From Luteibaculum oceani (lineage in GTDB: Bacteria; Bacteroidota; Bacteroidia; Flavobacteriales_D; Luteibaculaceae): a stretch of DNA of 64,000 bases. Below, piece after piece: positions 48,001-57,000 of the stretch (within the stretch, counting starts at the first letter, position 1; each line of letters starts with the position of its first letter). The notes under the pieces were generated by a model. That model did not search any database, was not told the origin of the DNA, and saw nothing but the letters and a program-made list of their open reading frames with translations. The translations under genes were made by a program, and so were the position numbers. Where the stretch lies: positions 248,001-312,000 of the forward strand of contig NZ_VORB01000002.1 of NCBI RefSeq assembly GCF_007995015.1, written 5' to 3'.

Positions 48001-49372
48001 TGTAAACGAATTGTCAGATACCATTGTAGTTACCACCACAACCGAACTGGATCCTAATTTGGAAATGACCTCGGATGTTAATCCAGAATTATCCTGTATT
48101 GGTAAAGAAATAACGTTTACCGTAGATACCGCGTTTAATAATTCCGGAGGAAAAGGGAGTGTTTCGTGGTTTCACAACGGGAAACCAATAAATGTAACCA
48201 CCTTGTCTACCTCTACGGATACTTTTTCGGTAGGAAACCATGTGATTAGAGCAGAATACAATGTGAATAGTAGTTGCACCAAATCGACTTTTGTAACAGA
48301 CCAGGTATCTTTTTTAGTCGGATCTGATGTTGAGCCGGAAATTACTATTACTTCAGATCGAACTAAGATTTGTGATGGAGATAGCATCCATTTTCTGGTA
48401 ACTAATATCAAACACGGTGGCAGCGCTCCCGAAATTCAATGGTTCCTTAATAGTGATCCCATTAGCGGGGAAACCGGAATGACATACAGTGGTGCTAATT
48501 TCAATAATCAGGACGAGGTAAATGCTAGGTTAATCTCTAGCATAGAGTGTATTTCTTTTGAACAAACCTTTAGTGGTCCTATAGAAGTAAAGGTCTCTGA
48601 GTTGACTCCGACGGCTATAAATATTCGTTCAGATTTTGAGCAAACACCATTCTGTAAAGGAGAAAGTATACTTATCGAAGTAGATTTATTAGAAGGTGGA
48701 GGAGTAGAACCGAATATTGAGTGGTTCCTAAATGATTTAAGTATCCGCAAGAGAAAATTCACCAAAATAGCCTTAGATTCTCTTAAAAATGGAGATAAGG
48801 TCTACGCTAAGCTGCATCCTAATTCGGTATGTCCAACACCTGTAATCCCAACGAGTGATACATTAACTTTTTCTGTATTGGATTTACCATTTGTAGATTT
48901 CCAGCCAGTTGTATCGGGTGCAGATGTGCAGTTTATACCCAGTGACACTAATTTTACTGCTTACGCATGGCAATTTGGAAATGGTCAATCTTCGCAGCAA
49001 GTTAAACCATCTATGCAGTACGAAGAGTCTGGTGAATACGAAGTTTGTTTATCGGTTGAAGACACCAATGGTTGTGTAAATGTTAGATGTAAAATGGTTA
49101 GTTACTCGGTGCCTGTGGGACTCAATGAGCATAAAGGTTACGCAATGAGCCTATTTCCTAATCCAGTAAAAGAAAAGGTTTTCATTACTCACAACTTAAC
49201 TTCGGTTAAGTCTATTAAAGTTATGAGCCAGGATGGTAAGCTTGTTAGCACTAACTACGTAGAATCCGACGGGAGAATTACAGTACCTATGAACGATGTT
49301 GTAAGCGGGGTTTATTTAATTCAAGTATACCACGACAATGGAGTGTTAAGTTCTAAGTTCACCAAATTATAG
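45071..49372 (+). CDS. Giant T9SS-secreted protein, tandem paralogue 2
   Basis: 1433 residues from ATG 45071; a TTG at 45041 lies upstream of the promoter box and is rejected. The signal peptide is MHNYILNLITFLIILFLVMT. Module order is the same as its upstream neighbour: GEVED (about 30-165), second GEVED (to about 482), P-domain (SRLNGYNPNGTWKLMVFID, near 725), Ig-like repeats, PKD (AYAWQFGNGQSSQQVKPSMQ, near 1290) and T9SS tail (LFPNPVKEKVFI). Long stretches align closely with paralogue 1, for example SGGKGSVSWFHNG against SGGKGTVTWFHNG, so the pair arose by tandem duplication. Confidence 0.88.
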   Translation: MHNYILNLITFLIILFLVMTGLNSSGQSYCGISFSSTSDYITQVKFGTGSAPNGWTNNSGGQSANGYGNFSNNIAYRATVEPGKSYPMEVRVSGTGTQYVRVFVDWDGNGTFEYSSYFGSQSSGYVFSGNIVVPGNATNKITRIRVVDEYNEDPTACQSDTWGEAEDYSIEICDGTTMSFKSLSVNQNNTAAAPKGSNRAEIIGFNINVAGCDTKVKVKSAKFGQGDSDNITADATNARLYYTGSSNTFATTNQVGGTTAPGASFTISGIDNNLSGLTDGDNWFWLTYDIPNNANIDNYVDGELLSLTLDTLNASGIIYNVPNGDPNGKRLIVNSYCTPANPANAAGAHIQKVEIGTLSNSNTGNSIYRSFVPTVNPFDFCVGNEYDLKVNWYTDVNYIDGSVPFFVHAYFDWNRDGDFNDADEHYLVGNEMTRQYLIDGVKSGTFTAKITPPQSAKGGASVMRVSVSRDMGAYPCTGSVDGETEDYGYNLNKAGNLINTDPIVCTTGTVQFNVSNTNNQPYTVQYATDRENFTDLYQNISSASFTTQLIDTTTSFRIVNAKTECPNGLKSSDIIDIMYAGINRIESDKSQLCADDTAKLKAVYEYNAESFTATFGATNSTVRGMQVTEFPLDVSGLPANVKLNEVMLDSICITGGVNVGAAQLYYYLYAPNVNDQKRVLLSGGNGLNNVGATNKFCFTTEATRSVVGETASLSGEYKSQEPLSRLNGYNPNGTWKLMVFIDFIDGNGSVEEFSLHFGVNDGVNWSPNSAISSTTDDAPEAYPTSSTTYIASLSNKYCMALDSLPLAVLGNTAITASITDQTPTGSVCAGSSIRFDAALSDNIANPPVQWYINDQPVTGETGMNFTTNTLSDGDEVKFEFNLVTACGTYYSTDSVIVEIDDFLTPSLTLNSGSPMPICQGATVNFTADDKDFGPNPNFEWFLNGTSVQNQGKTYSGNGLNNGDVVVVKVNANYACVSVNELSDTIVVTTTTELDPNLEMTSDVNPELSCIGKEITFTVDTAFNNSGGKGSVSWFHNGKPINVTTLSTSTDTFSVGNHVIRAEYNVNSSCTKSTFVTDQVSFLVGSDVEPEITITSDRTKICDGDSIHFLVTNIKHGGSAPEIQWFLNSDPISGETGMTYSGANFNNQDEVNARLISSIECISFEQTFSGPIEVKVSELTPTAINIRSDFEQTPFCKGESILIEVDLLEGGGVEPNIEWFLNDLSIRKRKFTKIALDSLKNGDKVYAKLHPNSVCPTPVIPTSDTLTFSVLDLPFVDFQPVVSGADVQFIPSDTNFTAYAWQFGNGQSSQQVKPSMQYEESGEYEVCLSVEDTNGCVNVRCKMVSYSVPVGLNEHKGYAMSLFPNPVKEKVFITHNLTSVKSIKVMSQDGKLVSTNYVESDGRITVPMNDVVSGVYLIQVYHDNGVLSSKFTKL

Positions 49373-49420
49373 CAAGAAATTCGTTACCAAATTTTCCAGG
49401 TTAACGTTTTATAATAGTTT

Positions 49421-49444
49421 AAACCACCTCTTTTGAGGTGGTTT
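49421..49444 (+). terminator. Terminator after GEVED paralogue 2
   Basis: Stem aaaccacctc / gaggtggttt with a TTTT loop and trailing T residues. It lies only 28 bp before the next gene's start, so the promoter of that gene must overlap or lie very close to this hairpin. Confidence 0.85.
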
Positions 49445-49472
49445 TTTGTTTCTTCCAGTACAAAGTTATTTC

Positions 49473-50669
49473 GTGAAAACCCAACGCATAAAATTTAAAA
49501 ATAGAAAAGGGGTAGAACTTGCAGCCCTATTGGATTTACCAGAATTTTCAGCCACCGAAAATTTTGTCTTGTTTGCGCATTGTTTTACCTGTGGTAAAAA
49601 TTTAAAAGCAATTCAGTATTTAAGTGAAGCGTTATGCGATAAGGGTTTTGGAGTTTTTCGTTTTGATTTTACAGGATTAGGCCAAAGTGAAGGCGAATTT
49701 ACTCAAGCCGGGTTCACCTCTGATATATCCGATTTAATTGACGCTGCATTCTACCTTAAAACGAATAGAAAAGCCCCAAGCATTATACTCGGACACTCCC
49801 TAGGTGGAGCTGCGGTTATTCACGCCGCCAAAGAAATAGAGGGCCTAAAGGCAATAGCTGTTATTGGAGCTCCATACGATCCCGAACACGTTACAAACCT
49901 TTTTTCTGGGGATATCGAAAAAATCCAATCCGAGGGTAAAGCTGAAGTGAATATAGGTGGGAGATCTTTCGAAATTTCTAGGCAATTTGTAAACGATTTA
50001 AAGCAGGAAGACAGTGGTAAGATTCTTAAAGACTTAAAACTTCCTTTTTTAATTCTCCATTCACCAAATGACAAAATTGTGGGTATAGAAAACGCCCGTA
50101 AATACTTCGAAAAAGCATGGCATCCAAAATCATTTGTTTCTTTAGATAATTCGGACCATTTACTGAGTACTAAAGCAGACGCACAGTACGCTGGTTTGGT
50201 AATAGCTGCTTGGGCCAATCGCTACGTAGAAAAGGCTGAAAAGGAAGATGTTACAGTAAGCGGAAATGCGAGTGCTATAAACAGATACAAGGATTTAGAA
50301 ACCCTTGTAGGAATAGGTGATCATCGCATTGTAACCGACGAGCCAGAAAGGGTTGGAGGAAATAATTTTGGACCGGCTCCCCACGAGTTAATAGCCGCGG
50401 CTCTTGCTTCTTGTACAGCCATGACTTTAAACCTTTACGCCAAAAGAAAAGGGTGGGTGTATAGTTCGGTTAAGGTGGATGTAACCCATGAAAGTAAAAA
50501 GGACGAAAATGGCAATAAATACGACCTTTTCAGCAGGCATATTAATGTTGATTCCGGGTTGGATTTTGACCAAAAACAGCGACTCCTAGAAATTGCCAAT
50601 AAATGCCCTGTGCACAAAACCTTAGAATCCGTTTCTAAGATTGATACCCAAATCAACTCAAAATACTAG
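49473..50669 (+). CDS. Bifunctional alpha/beta hydrolase-OsmC family protein (GTG start)
   Basis: 398 residues from GTG 49473 (VKTQRIKFKNRKGVELAALL); an upstream TTG at 49446 sits in the terminator stem-loop. Residues about 1-250 are an alpha/beta hydrolase: FAHCFTCGKNLKAIQYLSEA, nucleophile elbow LGHSLGGAAVI, Asp in HSPNDKIVG and His in DNSDHLL. Residues about 265-398 are OsmC-like: NNFGPAPHELIAAALASCTA with a redox Cys, and NKCPVHKTLES with the second. OsmC domains reduce organic hydroperoxides. It is 4 bp from egtB and so leads the ergothioneine operon. Confidence 0.88.
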   Translation: MKTQRIKFKNRKGVELAALLDLPEFSATENFVLFAHCFTCGKNLKAIQYLSEALCDKGFGVFRFDFTGLGQSEGEFTQAGFTSDISDLIDAAFYLKTNRKAPSIILGHSLGGAAVIHAAKEIEGLKAIAVIGAPYDPEHVTNLFSGDIEKIQSEGKAEVNIGGRSFEISRQFVNDLKQEDSGKILKDLKLPFLILHSPNDKIVGIENARKYFEKAWHPKSFVSLDNSDHLLSTKADAQYAGLVIAAWANRYVEKAEKEDVTVSGNASAINRYKDLETLVGIGDHRIVTDEPERVGGNNFGPAPHELIAAALASCTAMTLNLYAKRKGWVYSSVKVDVTHESKKDENGNKYDLFSRHINVDSGLDFDQKQRLLEIANKCPVHKTLESVSKIDTQINSKY

Positions 50670-50673
50670 CACA

Positions 50674-51855
50674 ATGGACTCAGTGACAGTTGCAGATAAT
50701 ACCGAAATCATTAGGCGATTTAAAAAAGTTAGGGCGAGAACCGAGGAATTATGCTCTCCACTTGGAGTGGAGGATTTTATTCCGCAACCCGCTGTATTTG
50801 TAAGCCCGGCAAAGTGGCACATAGCGCATACAACTTGGTTTTTCGAAGAGTTTGTCCTAAGCAAGTTTAAAAAAGGTTACACGAGATTTCACAAGGACTT
50901 TGCTTTTCTTTTTAACTCGTATTACAATTCGGTAGGTGAGCGCTTAGAAAGAGACAACAGGGGATTGCTAACACGCCCCAGACTTGAGTTGGTTTTTGAT
51001 TACAGAAAATCCGTAGATCAAGAAATAGTCAGCCTTCTTCAAAATACAGATAGACAGGAACTTATTAATACAATTGAGCTTGGTTTACAACACGAGCAAC
51101 AGCACCAAGAACTGTTAATTACCGACCTTAAGTATATTTTTTCGCAGAACCCAATTTATCCAACCTACCACAAGGATTATTATTGGGAAAAAATAGTGGA
51201 GCCGAGTCAGCCAGATGTATTGATAGAGGAAGGTGTTTATAACATAGGATATGAAGGTAAAGACTTTAGCTTTGATAATGAACATGGTAAGCATAAAGTG
51301 TACATCAATCCGGTAGAGATTTCAGGGAATTTAGTATCCAATCAAGAGTTTATAGAATTTATTGAATCTGGAGGTTATGATAAATCAGAGTTTTGGCTGG
51401 ATGAAGGGTGGGCCTTTATCCAAGAAAATAGTTGTAAACTCCCTTTATACTGGAAAAAGGAGGATGGAAACTATTTCCAGTACACACTAAACGGTTTACA
51501 GGAAGTAAACCCTAAGGCCGTCTTAATGCATATTAACTATTTCGAGGCAGTAGCATATGCCAACTATAAAGGACATAGATTATGTACGGAATTTGAATGG
51601 GAAGTTGCCAGTGAAGAACTAAACTGGGGTACGGTTTGGGAGTGGACGCAAAGTGCTTATTTACCCTATCCTAATTACAAAAAACCAGCTGGTGCCATAG
51701 GTGAGTACAACGGGAAATTTATGGTAAACCAAATGGTGTTAAGAGGTGCTTCCGTGGCAACGGCAAAGGGGCACTCCAGAAATACCTACCGAAATTTTTT
51801 TCATCCCCAATACAGTTGGCAAGTAGCGGGTATAAGACTAGCAAAGGAGATTTAA
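50674..51855 (+). CDS. egtB: Ergothioneine biosynthesis sulfoxide synthase EgtB
   Basis: 393 residues from ATG 50674; a TTG at 50641 overlaps the previous gene. EgtB is a non-haem iron enzyme that joins the sulfur of cysteine or gamma-glutamylcysteine to the imidazole ring of hercynine using O2. The N-terminal DinB-like four-helix part has the iron ligands in KWHIAHTTWFFEEF and LQHEQQHQELLI. The C-terminal FGE/sulfatase-type domain ends in WEWTQSAYLPYP, RGASVATAKGHSRNTYRNFF and AGIRLAKE. No egtA or egtC homologue is in the window, so the sulfur donor is open. The next gene, egtD, starts 1 bp after its stop. Confidence 0.9.
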   Translation: MDSVTVADNTEIIRRFKKVRARTEELCSPLGVEDFIPQPAVFVSPAKWHIAHTTWFFEEFVLSKFKKGYTRFHKDFAFLFNSYYNSVGERLERDNRGLLTRPRLELVFDYRKSVDQEIVSLLQNTDRQELINTIELGLQHEQQHQELLITDLKYIFSQNPIYPTYHKDYYWEKIVEPSQPDVLIEEGVYNIGYEGKDFSFDNEHGKHKVYINPVEISGNLVSNQEFIEFIESGGYDKSEFWLDEGWAFIQENSCKLPLYWKKEDGNYFQYTLNGLQEVNPKAVLMHINYFEAVAYANYKGHRLCTEFEWEVASEELNWGTVWEWTQSAYLPYPNYKKPAGAIGEYNGKFMVNQMVLRGASVATAKGHSRNTYRNFFHPQYSWQVAGIRLAKEI

Positions 51856-51856
51856 A

Positions 51857-52786
51857 ATGAGCAGTTTTGAATTGGATGTATTACAGGGGCTAAAGGCAAC
51901 TCCCAAATATTTACCCTCCAAATATTTTTATGATCATAAAGGTGATGAACTCTTTATAAAAATTATGAATTCACCCGAGTATTACCTTACCGATTGTGAG
52001 TTTGAAATTCTTTCTGAACAAGCAAAAGATATACTATCACCCTTCGAAGGTTTAGAATACTTTGAAATTATAGAATTAGGAGCAGGTAATGGCAAGAAAA
52101 CCGTAGAACTTCTCAGGGGGTTAAATACTAAAAAGTTCACTTATAAACCCGTGGACATCAGCTCTAACGCCCTAGAACTACTCTCTAAACGACTAAAAAG
52201 AGAATTACCTCAAGTTCGATGTGAACCTGAACAAGGGGAATACTTTAAGGTGCTCGAGAGCCTTAGAGGAAAACACCCAAAACTTGTGCTGTTTCTTGGC
52301 TCTAACCTAGGGAATATGGTGGATGAAAGAGCGGCCTCTTTTCTTGGGGCCCTGTCTCAGGTGCTAAATTCGGGGGATAGGGTTTTGCTTGGGCTAGATC
52401 TGATAAAATCAAGAGAAATCGTTCTTCCAGCCTACAATGACAAAAATGGATATACTGCAGCATTTAACTTAAACCTTCTTAAAAGGATTAATAAGGAACT
52501 GTTAGGGGACTTCCAGCTTGATAAATTTGTTCATTCTCCAGAGTATGATGAGGTTTCAGGGCTTGCCAAAAGTTATCTTACGAGTACTGAAAATCAGGTG
52601 GTAAGCCTTAACAAACCAGGAGTTCAAATATCCTTTCAAAAGGGGGAGAGGGTATTCATGGAAGTTTCTAGAAAATACAATGACCAAATTTTGAAAACCC
52701 TACTAACGAGAACTCAGTTGCTCATTGAAGAACGATTTTTAGATAGTAGAAAATACTTCTGCGATTATCTTCTCGCTAGAATCTAA
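51857..52786 (+). CDS. egtD: L-histidine N-alpha-methyltransferase EgtD
   Basis: 309 residues, full length for the family. EgtD trimethylates histidine to hercynine with S-adenosylmethionine, the first step of ergothioneine synthesis. Motifs: YFYDHKGDELFIKIMNSPEY, YLTDCEFEIL, SAM-binding IELGAGNGKKT, VLFLGSNLGNM and DRVLLGLDLIKS. It follows egtB by 1 bp. Its stop overlaps the stop of the convergent PLP enzyme at CTAA. Confidence 0.92.
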   Translation: MSSFELDVLQGLKATPKYLPSKYFYDHKGDELFIKIMNSPEYYLTDCEFEILSEQAKDILSPFEGLEYFEIIELGAGNGKKTVELLRGLNTKKFTYKPVDISSNALELLSKRLKRELPQVRCEPEQGEYFKVLESLRGKHPKLVLFLGSNLGNMVDERAASFLGALSQVLNSGDRVLLGLDLIKSREIVLPAYNDKNGYTAAFNLNLLKRINKELLGDFQLDKFVHSPEYDEVSGLAKSYLTSTENQVVSLNKPGVQISFQKGERVFMEVSRKYNDQILKTLLTRTQLLIEERFLDSRKYFCDYLLARI

Positions 52787-53877
52787 CTCGAGATGGCATT
52801 AATCAGAATTTCCACGTCCTCTTCGGTGTTGTAAAAATGAAACCCTAACCTAACAACACCATTTCTGTAGGTATGAACAATGTTCTTGTTGGTTAATTTC
52901 CCTGACAGTTTTCTCTCTTTATCTCGGATACAACAAAAGTTGGCATAGGAGTCATTATCAGGGTTCCCGACAATATTTTCTATTTGAGGAAAGCTCTCAA
53001 AAAACTGAGAAAGCAAATTTTTGCCTATTAGATGAGCGTTACTTTCTTTAAGCTTTAAATGCATGTCCAGTGCACTGCTGAGGCCGGTTAAAGCAAAAGG
53101 AGCCACATGTCCCGGTTGTAATTGTGCCAAGCCTCTGTCAACGGTATTGGAATTCTCTTTCCAGAGTACGGCAGTAAAGCCACCTGTTTTAATATCTAAG
53201 GCACTTAAAAATGATTCCTTGGCAAGGATAATTCCCGAGCCAAAACCTGCATTTAACCATTTATAGCAGCTCATGATAGCACAGGAAATGTTGCTTTTTG
53301 AAAAATTGAAATCGGAGTTTCCCGCTGATTGGGTGCTGTCTACAATTATGAATATTTCATGGGCCTTCAATTTCGCTCCAATGAATTCTATATCTAACTT
53401 CTGTCCGGAATTGTATTGCACGTGACTTAGGAACAAGAACCTAACTCCTGTCTCCACACATTGCGTTATGATTTTTTCTTCTGAATAAAAACCATCTTCA
53501 TTGGGTGCAATTTCTATTGAGTTATAGGTGCCTAAAGAAAGTGGTAGTGTTAGGGATGGGTAATCGGTTTTGAGATAGGCAACGCTTTCCAGAGAGTATA
53601 GACCAGAAAGTAAATAGTTAATACCTGCTGAAAAGCTAGGAACTAGACCTATTTGGCCAAAATGGCACCCAAAATAAGTTGCAATTTTGTTTTTGAGATC
53701 AGATTTAAAAGGGTACTCAAGTTCATCGATATAGGTTGAGCCTTGCCTGTCGAAATTGCGGAGGTAATTCTGTTGTTCTTCTCTTGCTTCCTTGGAGACT
53801 AATCCAGTTGCTGGTGTGTTAAGATAAGTGCAGGATTTTAAGGCAAGAAATTCGTAGTTGAGGGTATCGGTTATCAT
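52783..53877 (-). CDS. Aminotransferase class V PLP enzyme, candidate ergothioneine C-S lyase (EgtE-like)
   Basis: 364 residues of the class V fold-I PLP family (cysteine desulfurase/kynureninase-like). The PLP lysine is in IMSCYKWLNAGFGSGIIL and the aspartate in IFIIVDSTQSAGN; a small C-terminal domain (FYNTEEDVEILINAI) is typical. It lies convergent to egtD with overlapping stop codons. In mycobacteria the final lyase, EgtE, is from this same superfamily, so a lyase acting on the EgtB sulfoxide is a reasonable inference. A cysteine desulfurase or kynureninase-related enzyme of other function cannot be excluded. Confidence 0.7.
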   Translation of the reverse strand: MITDTLNYEFLALKSCTYLNTPATGLVSKEAREEQQNYLRNFDRQGSTYIDELEYPFKSDLKNKIATYFGCHFGQIGLVPSFSAGINYLLSGLYSLESVAYLKTDYPSLTLPLSLGTYNSIEIAPNEDGFYSEEKIITQCVETGVRFLFLSHVQYNSGQKLDIEFIGAKLKAHEIFIIVDSTQSAGNSDFNFSKSNISCAIMSCYKWLNAGFGSGIILAKESFLSALDIKTGGFTAVLWKENSNTVDRGLAQLQPGHVAPFALTGLSSALDMHLKLKESNAHLIGKNLLSQFFESFPQIENIVGNPDNDSYANFCCIRDKERKLSGKLTNKNIVHTYRNGVVRLGFHFYNTEEDVEILINAISS

Positions 53878-53935
53878 AGATCTAATTTACAATACTTAAT
53901 GATTGGTTCCATATCTTGCCGAAAATCTAAATGAA

Positions 53936-55666
53936 ATGACCTTTTATCGCTGGTTGGTATTGTCTTTGATATCCTTATTTTTCATTGGTTGTGAATCCAT
54001 AGAGTTAAAAAAGAGTTTCCCTGAAACGAAATTCGAAAAAAGTTATGGTCTCGAAAGTTCTGATTATCGAGAGACCATAAGTTTTTGGAATGCTGCAAGT
54101 AAGATATGCCAGAGACTACAAATAGATTCATTAGGAGAAACCGATAGCGGATTTCCACTTCATTTGGTTAAATGGAATGAAGAGGGAGGAAGCAGTGGTA
54201 GGAAAATTTTTATCATCAATGGCATACATGCAGGAGAACCAGATGGAATAGATGCTTGCCAGCTTCTTATTAAGGAGATAGAACAAAACGAACAGTTAAT
54301 TGAGGAGTTTAAGGATATTGCCCTTTACATTATTCCGGTTTATAACATTGGCGGGGCGTTAAACAGAAATAGTACAAGTAGAGCCAATCAAGCCGGACCT
54401 AGGGATTATGGATTTAGAGGTAATGCTCAAAACTTAGATCTTAACCGAGATAACATAAAGATGGACAGCAAAAATGCTGCCCTATTAGCAGTATTACTTG
54501 ATTCCATAATGCCAACTCTTTTCATAGATAATCATGTTTCAAACGGAGCAGATTATCAGCATGTAATTACACTTTTAACTACACAGGAGCAAAAGTTAGG
54601 CGGACCTTTGGAGTCAGTTTATTCGGAGTTTACCAAATCTCTATATCCTGAGATGGAAAGTGCCGGTTATCCCATGGTGCCCTATGTAAATGTATGGGGA
54701 CGCGCTCCACAAGATGGGGGGATAGAACAATTTTTTGATTGGCCAAGGTACACTACTGGAATGGCTGCGTTGCACCATATTCCTGGATATACTGTTGAAA
54801 CGCATATGCTGAAGCCATTTAAAGAAAGGGTTTTAGCCACCAAAGCTTTTATGCACGTGTGCATGCGGAAATTGGCAAGTTTTGGGGATGATCTAGTAAA
54901 AGCACAAAAACAACAAGTTGATTTTTACGCAAATGCCGACTCCATACCTGTAAACTGGGAGTTAAATAAAACAATAGCTGATAGTGTCTATTACGCGGGA
55001 TATCAGTATGTTAATGCTGAGAGTAGGGTCGGTAAATTTCCCTTTAAAATCTATGATAGAGACAGCCTGTGGAATGGTAAAATACCCTATTACAATAGCT
55101 ACACCCCAAATGATTATGTTAAGAAACCATCATGCTATATTATAAAAGCGGGGTACCATCAAATAGTAAGCAAGTTACAGGCCCATGGGGTATCTGTAAA
55201 TCGTGTTACCGAAAAATATAAGGTTTGGGCAGAGAAAACGGTTATAACCTCCTGGGAAACGAGTAGTAGCGTATACGAGAAGCACTTTCCTCATTATAAT
55301 GTGTCGATTGAAAGTGCCTTCGACACCCTTTTAATAGAACAAAACGATTTCATAATTAAAACAGGAGGGAAGTACGATAGAATTTTGGCTGAAACCCTTG
55401 AACCAACAGCCTTTGACTCGTATTTTAAGTGGAATGCTTTCGATGCTATTCTACAAAGAAAAGAGGGGTTTTCCCCTTACGTATGGGACAAAAAAGCGGC
55501 GGAAATCTTAAACACGAATCAGGGCTTAGAAAAGGAATTTAATCAAAAGCTCAATGATGATATTGAGTTTAGGAATAGCCATTATCAACAGTTGCAATGG
55601 ATTTACGAAAGAAGTGAATATAGCGAATCAGCCTATTTACAATATCCGGTTTACAAGGTATACTAA
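53936..55666 (+). CDS. M14-family zinc carboxypeptidase, lipoprotein
   Basis: 576 residues from ATG 53936, which gives a lipoprotein signal ([20 protein letters not shown]); an earlier in-frame start adds a non-signal tail. The zinc carboxypeptidase domain has [18 protein letters not shown] (His and Glu ligands), [41 protein letters not shown] with the third ligand, and a glutamate in [11 protein letters not shown] as general base. M14 enzymes remove C-terminal residues or process peptidoglycan peptides. It faces the divergent PLP enzyme and ends overlapping the PhnA-like gene. Confidence 0.88.
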   Translation: MTFYRWLVLSLISLFFIGCESIELKKSFPETKFEKSYGLESSDYRETISFWNAASKICQRLQIDSLGETDSGFPLHLVKWNEEGGSSGRKIFIINGIHAGEPDGIDACQLLIKEIEQNEQLIEEFKDIALYIIPVYNIGGALNRNSTSRANQAGPRDYGFRGNAQNLDLNRDNIKMDSKNAALLAVLLDSIMPTLFIDNHVSNGADYQHVITLLTTQEQKLGGPLESVYSEFTKSLYPEMESAGYPMVPYVNVWGRAPQDGGIEQFFDWPRYTTGMAALHHIPGYTVETHMLKPFKERVLATKAFMHVCMRKLASFGDDLVKAQKQQVDFYANADSIPVNWELNKTIADSVYYAGYQYVNAESRVGKFPFKIYDRDSLWNGKIPYYNSYTPNDYVKKPSCYIIKAGYHQIVSKLQAHGVSVNRVTEKYKVWAEKTVITSWETSSSVYEKHFPHYNVSIESAFDTLLIEQNDFIIKTGGKYDRILAETLEPTAFDSYFKWNAFDAILQRKEGFSPYVWDKKAAEILNTNQGLEKEFNQKLNDDIEFRNSHYQQLQWIYERSEYSESAYLQYPVYKVY

Positions 55667-56004
55667 GCCTTTTTTACAAACTCAGATTTTAACCCCATTG
55701 CACCGAAACCAGGTATTTTACAATCGATGTTGTGGTCACCGTCAACCAGTTTGATAGATTTTACTTTGGTGCCGGCTTTAACTGGGTTGGAGGCGCCTTT
55801 AACTTTAAGGTCCTTAATTACGATTACATCATCGCCATCGGTTAAAGTATTGCCATTAGTATCTAATACCTCTGGTTGCTGATCCTCGTTTGCCACGACA
55901 GCTTCGTCTGGATTCCATTCATGTGCACATTCTGGACAAATTAATAAAGCGTCTAAAGGGTAAACGTGAGGACTTGAACATTTGGGGCAAGGTGGAATGG
56001 TCAT
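55663..56004 (-). CDS. PhnA/YjdM family zinc-ribbon protein
   Basis: 113 residues from ATG 56004; a start 15 codons upstream would add an unrelated tail. The N-terminal zinc ribbon is [12 protein letters not shown] ... CPECAHEW (two CxxC pairs). The C-terminal PhnA domain has [20 protein letters not shown] and [17 protein letters not shown]. The family was named from the E. coli phn region, but its function is unclear; it is not phosphonoacetate hydrolase. It shares its stop region (CTAA) with the M14 gene. Confidence 0.85.
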   Translation of the reverse strand: MTIPPCPKCSSPHVYPLDALLICPECAHEWNPDEAVVANEDQQPEVLDTNGNTLTDGDDVIVIKDLKVKGASNPVKAGTKVKSIKLVDGDHNIDCKIPGFGAMGLKSEFVKKA

Positions 56005-56410
56005 GATGAATTTTCTTTTGGCGAAGCTATGCTTTATTAGCAAATACAACTTAACATAACTTATTAGTGTTTAGCTGGGAATTTGAATTAATTATGATCA
56101 CTCGACAATAGGAGTAAAAAAGAGATTTTTACTGCATATTATTATATAAGCACCAGGAAGGTGAAATTAGAATACAGGATTTCATTTTACACACAGAGTT
56201 CTGGTTTTTTTATATGTAAATGAAATATTGTTTTTAAGCTGAAGCTTCTTCGTTAAGGTCTGCATTAGTAAAAAGTCATAAACTGTAGTTTGATTCAGTT
56301 TACCCGGAGAAACCGCTTATAGAACCCTAGACTTCAAATCATCTAATAATATTGTCTTATAATTAATATTATGTTAAGTATATATAGGTGGAAGAAAATC
56401 CACCATAGGA
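56005..56410. other. AT-rich intergenic region between PhnA-like and cold-shock genes
   Basis: About 406 bp, very AT-rich (tracts such as taatattgtcttataattaatatta). The only structure seen is a 6-bp hairpin (ggtgga/tccacc, 56387-56404), a weak candidate terminator for the cold-shock gene. No open frame with coding character and no tRNA-like cloverleaf were recognised. It also carries the upstream region of the PhnA-like gene. Confidence 0.4.
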
Positions 56411-56866
56411 TTAACCACCAGTGGATAACTTCACTCTAACTGCACTCATCCCCTTAGGGCCTTTTTCAAGTTCAAAAACAACTTTGTCGTGAACTTTGAT
56501 GTCCTCTAAACATTCTGTTTGATGAACGAAGTACTTATTCTCGCTCGATAAATCTTTGATAAAACCATATCCTTTTTCATCATTCCAGAAAACAAGTCTA
56601 CCTTTCTTCTCTAGGTGATTTACACGCTCAGATGCTTTGGGTACTCCAATCTCTATGTTTTCCGCCTTGATCACTTCTTTTTCAGACTCATCTGGTGGAG
56701 TATCAACGATGTTACCATTTACATCTACGTAAGCTATCATTTCATCTAAACTACCTCCAGTAGCATTAGCTTTTCTCTCCTCTTTCTTAGCGAGCTTTTC
56801 TTGTCTTTTTTTAGCTCTTTTCTTCTCTCTCTCCTTTTTGCTGAAAGTTTCTTGTGATCTACCCAT
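56411..56866 (-). CDS. Cold-shock domain protein with long basic N-terminal extension
   Basis: 151 residues. Residues about 1-35 are a Lys/Arg/Glu-rich helix (KKEREKKRAKKRQEKLAKKE). Residues about 86-150 form a cold-shock domain with RNP1 KGYGFIKDL and RNP2-like KYFVHQTE, followed by VHDKVVFELEKGPKG. Such extended CSD proteins are common in Bacteroidota; they bind single-stranded nucleic acid as RNA chaperones. The only perfect -7 box upstream (57001-57008) predicts a 5' leader of about 128 nt, reminiscent of cold-regulated cspA-type leaders. Confidence 0.88.
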   Translation of the reverse strand: MGRSQETFSKKEREKKRAKKRQEKLAKKEERKANATGGSLDEMIAYVDVNGNIVDTPPDESEKEVIKAENIEIGVPKASERVNHLEKKGRLVFWNDEKGYGFIKDLSSENKYFVHQTECLEDIKVHDKVVFELEKGPKGMSAVRVKLSTGG

Positions 56867-57000
56867 AAAAAATATTATCCGTTTTATTGCGCCAGTGTTG
56901 GGATAGCTCCCCTTTCTTGATTCTCTATTACAGTAAGAAGTTTCCCTGTGGTAGTTGACTTAGTCGCTGGTAATTAGAACTGACTGTTGCGCTTTGCCTA

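Noticed and set aside
56005-56410. Possible small RNA or tRNA in the AT-rich gap
   Set aside because: No cloverleaf, promoter-terminator pair or conserved-looking structure could be recognised by eye.
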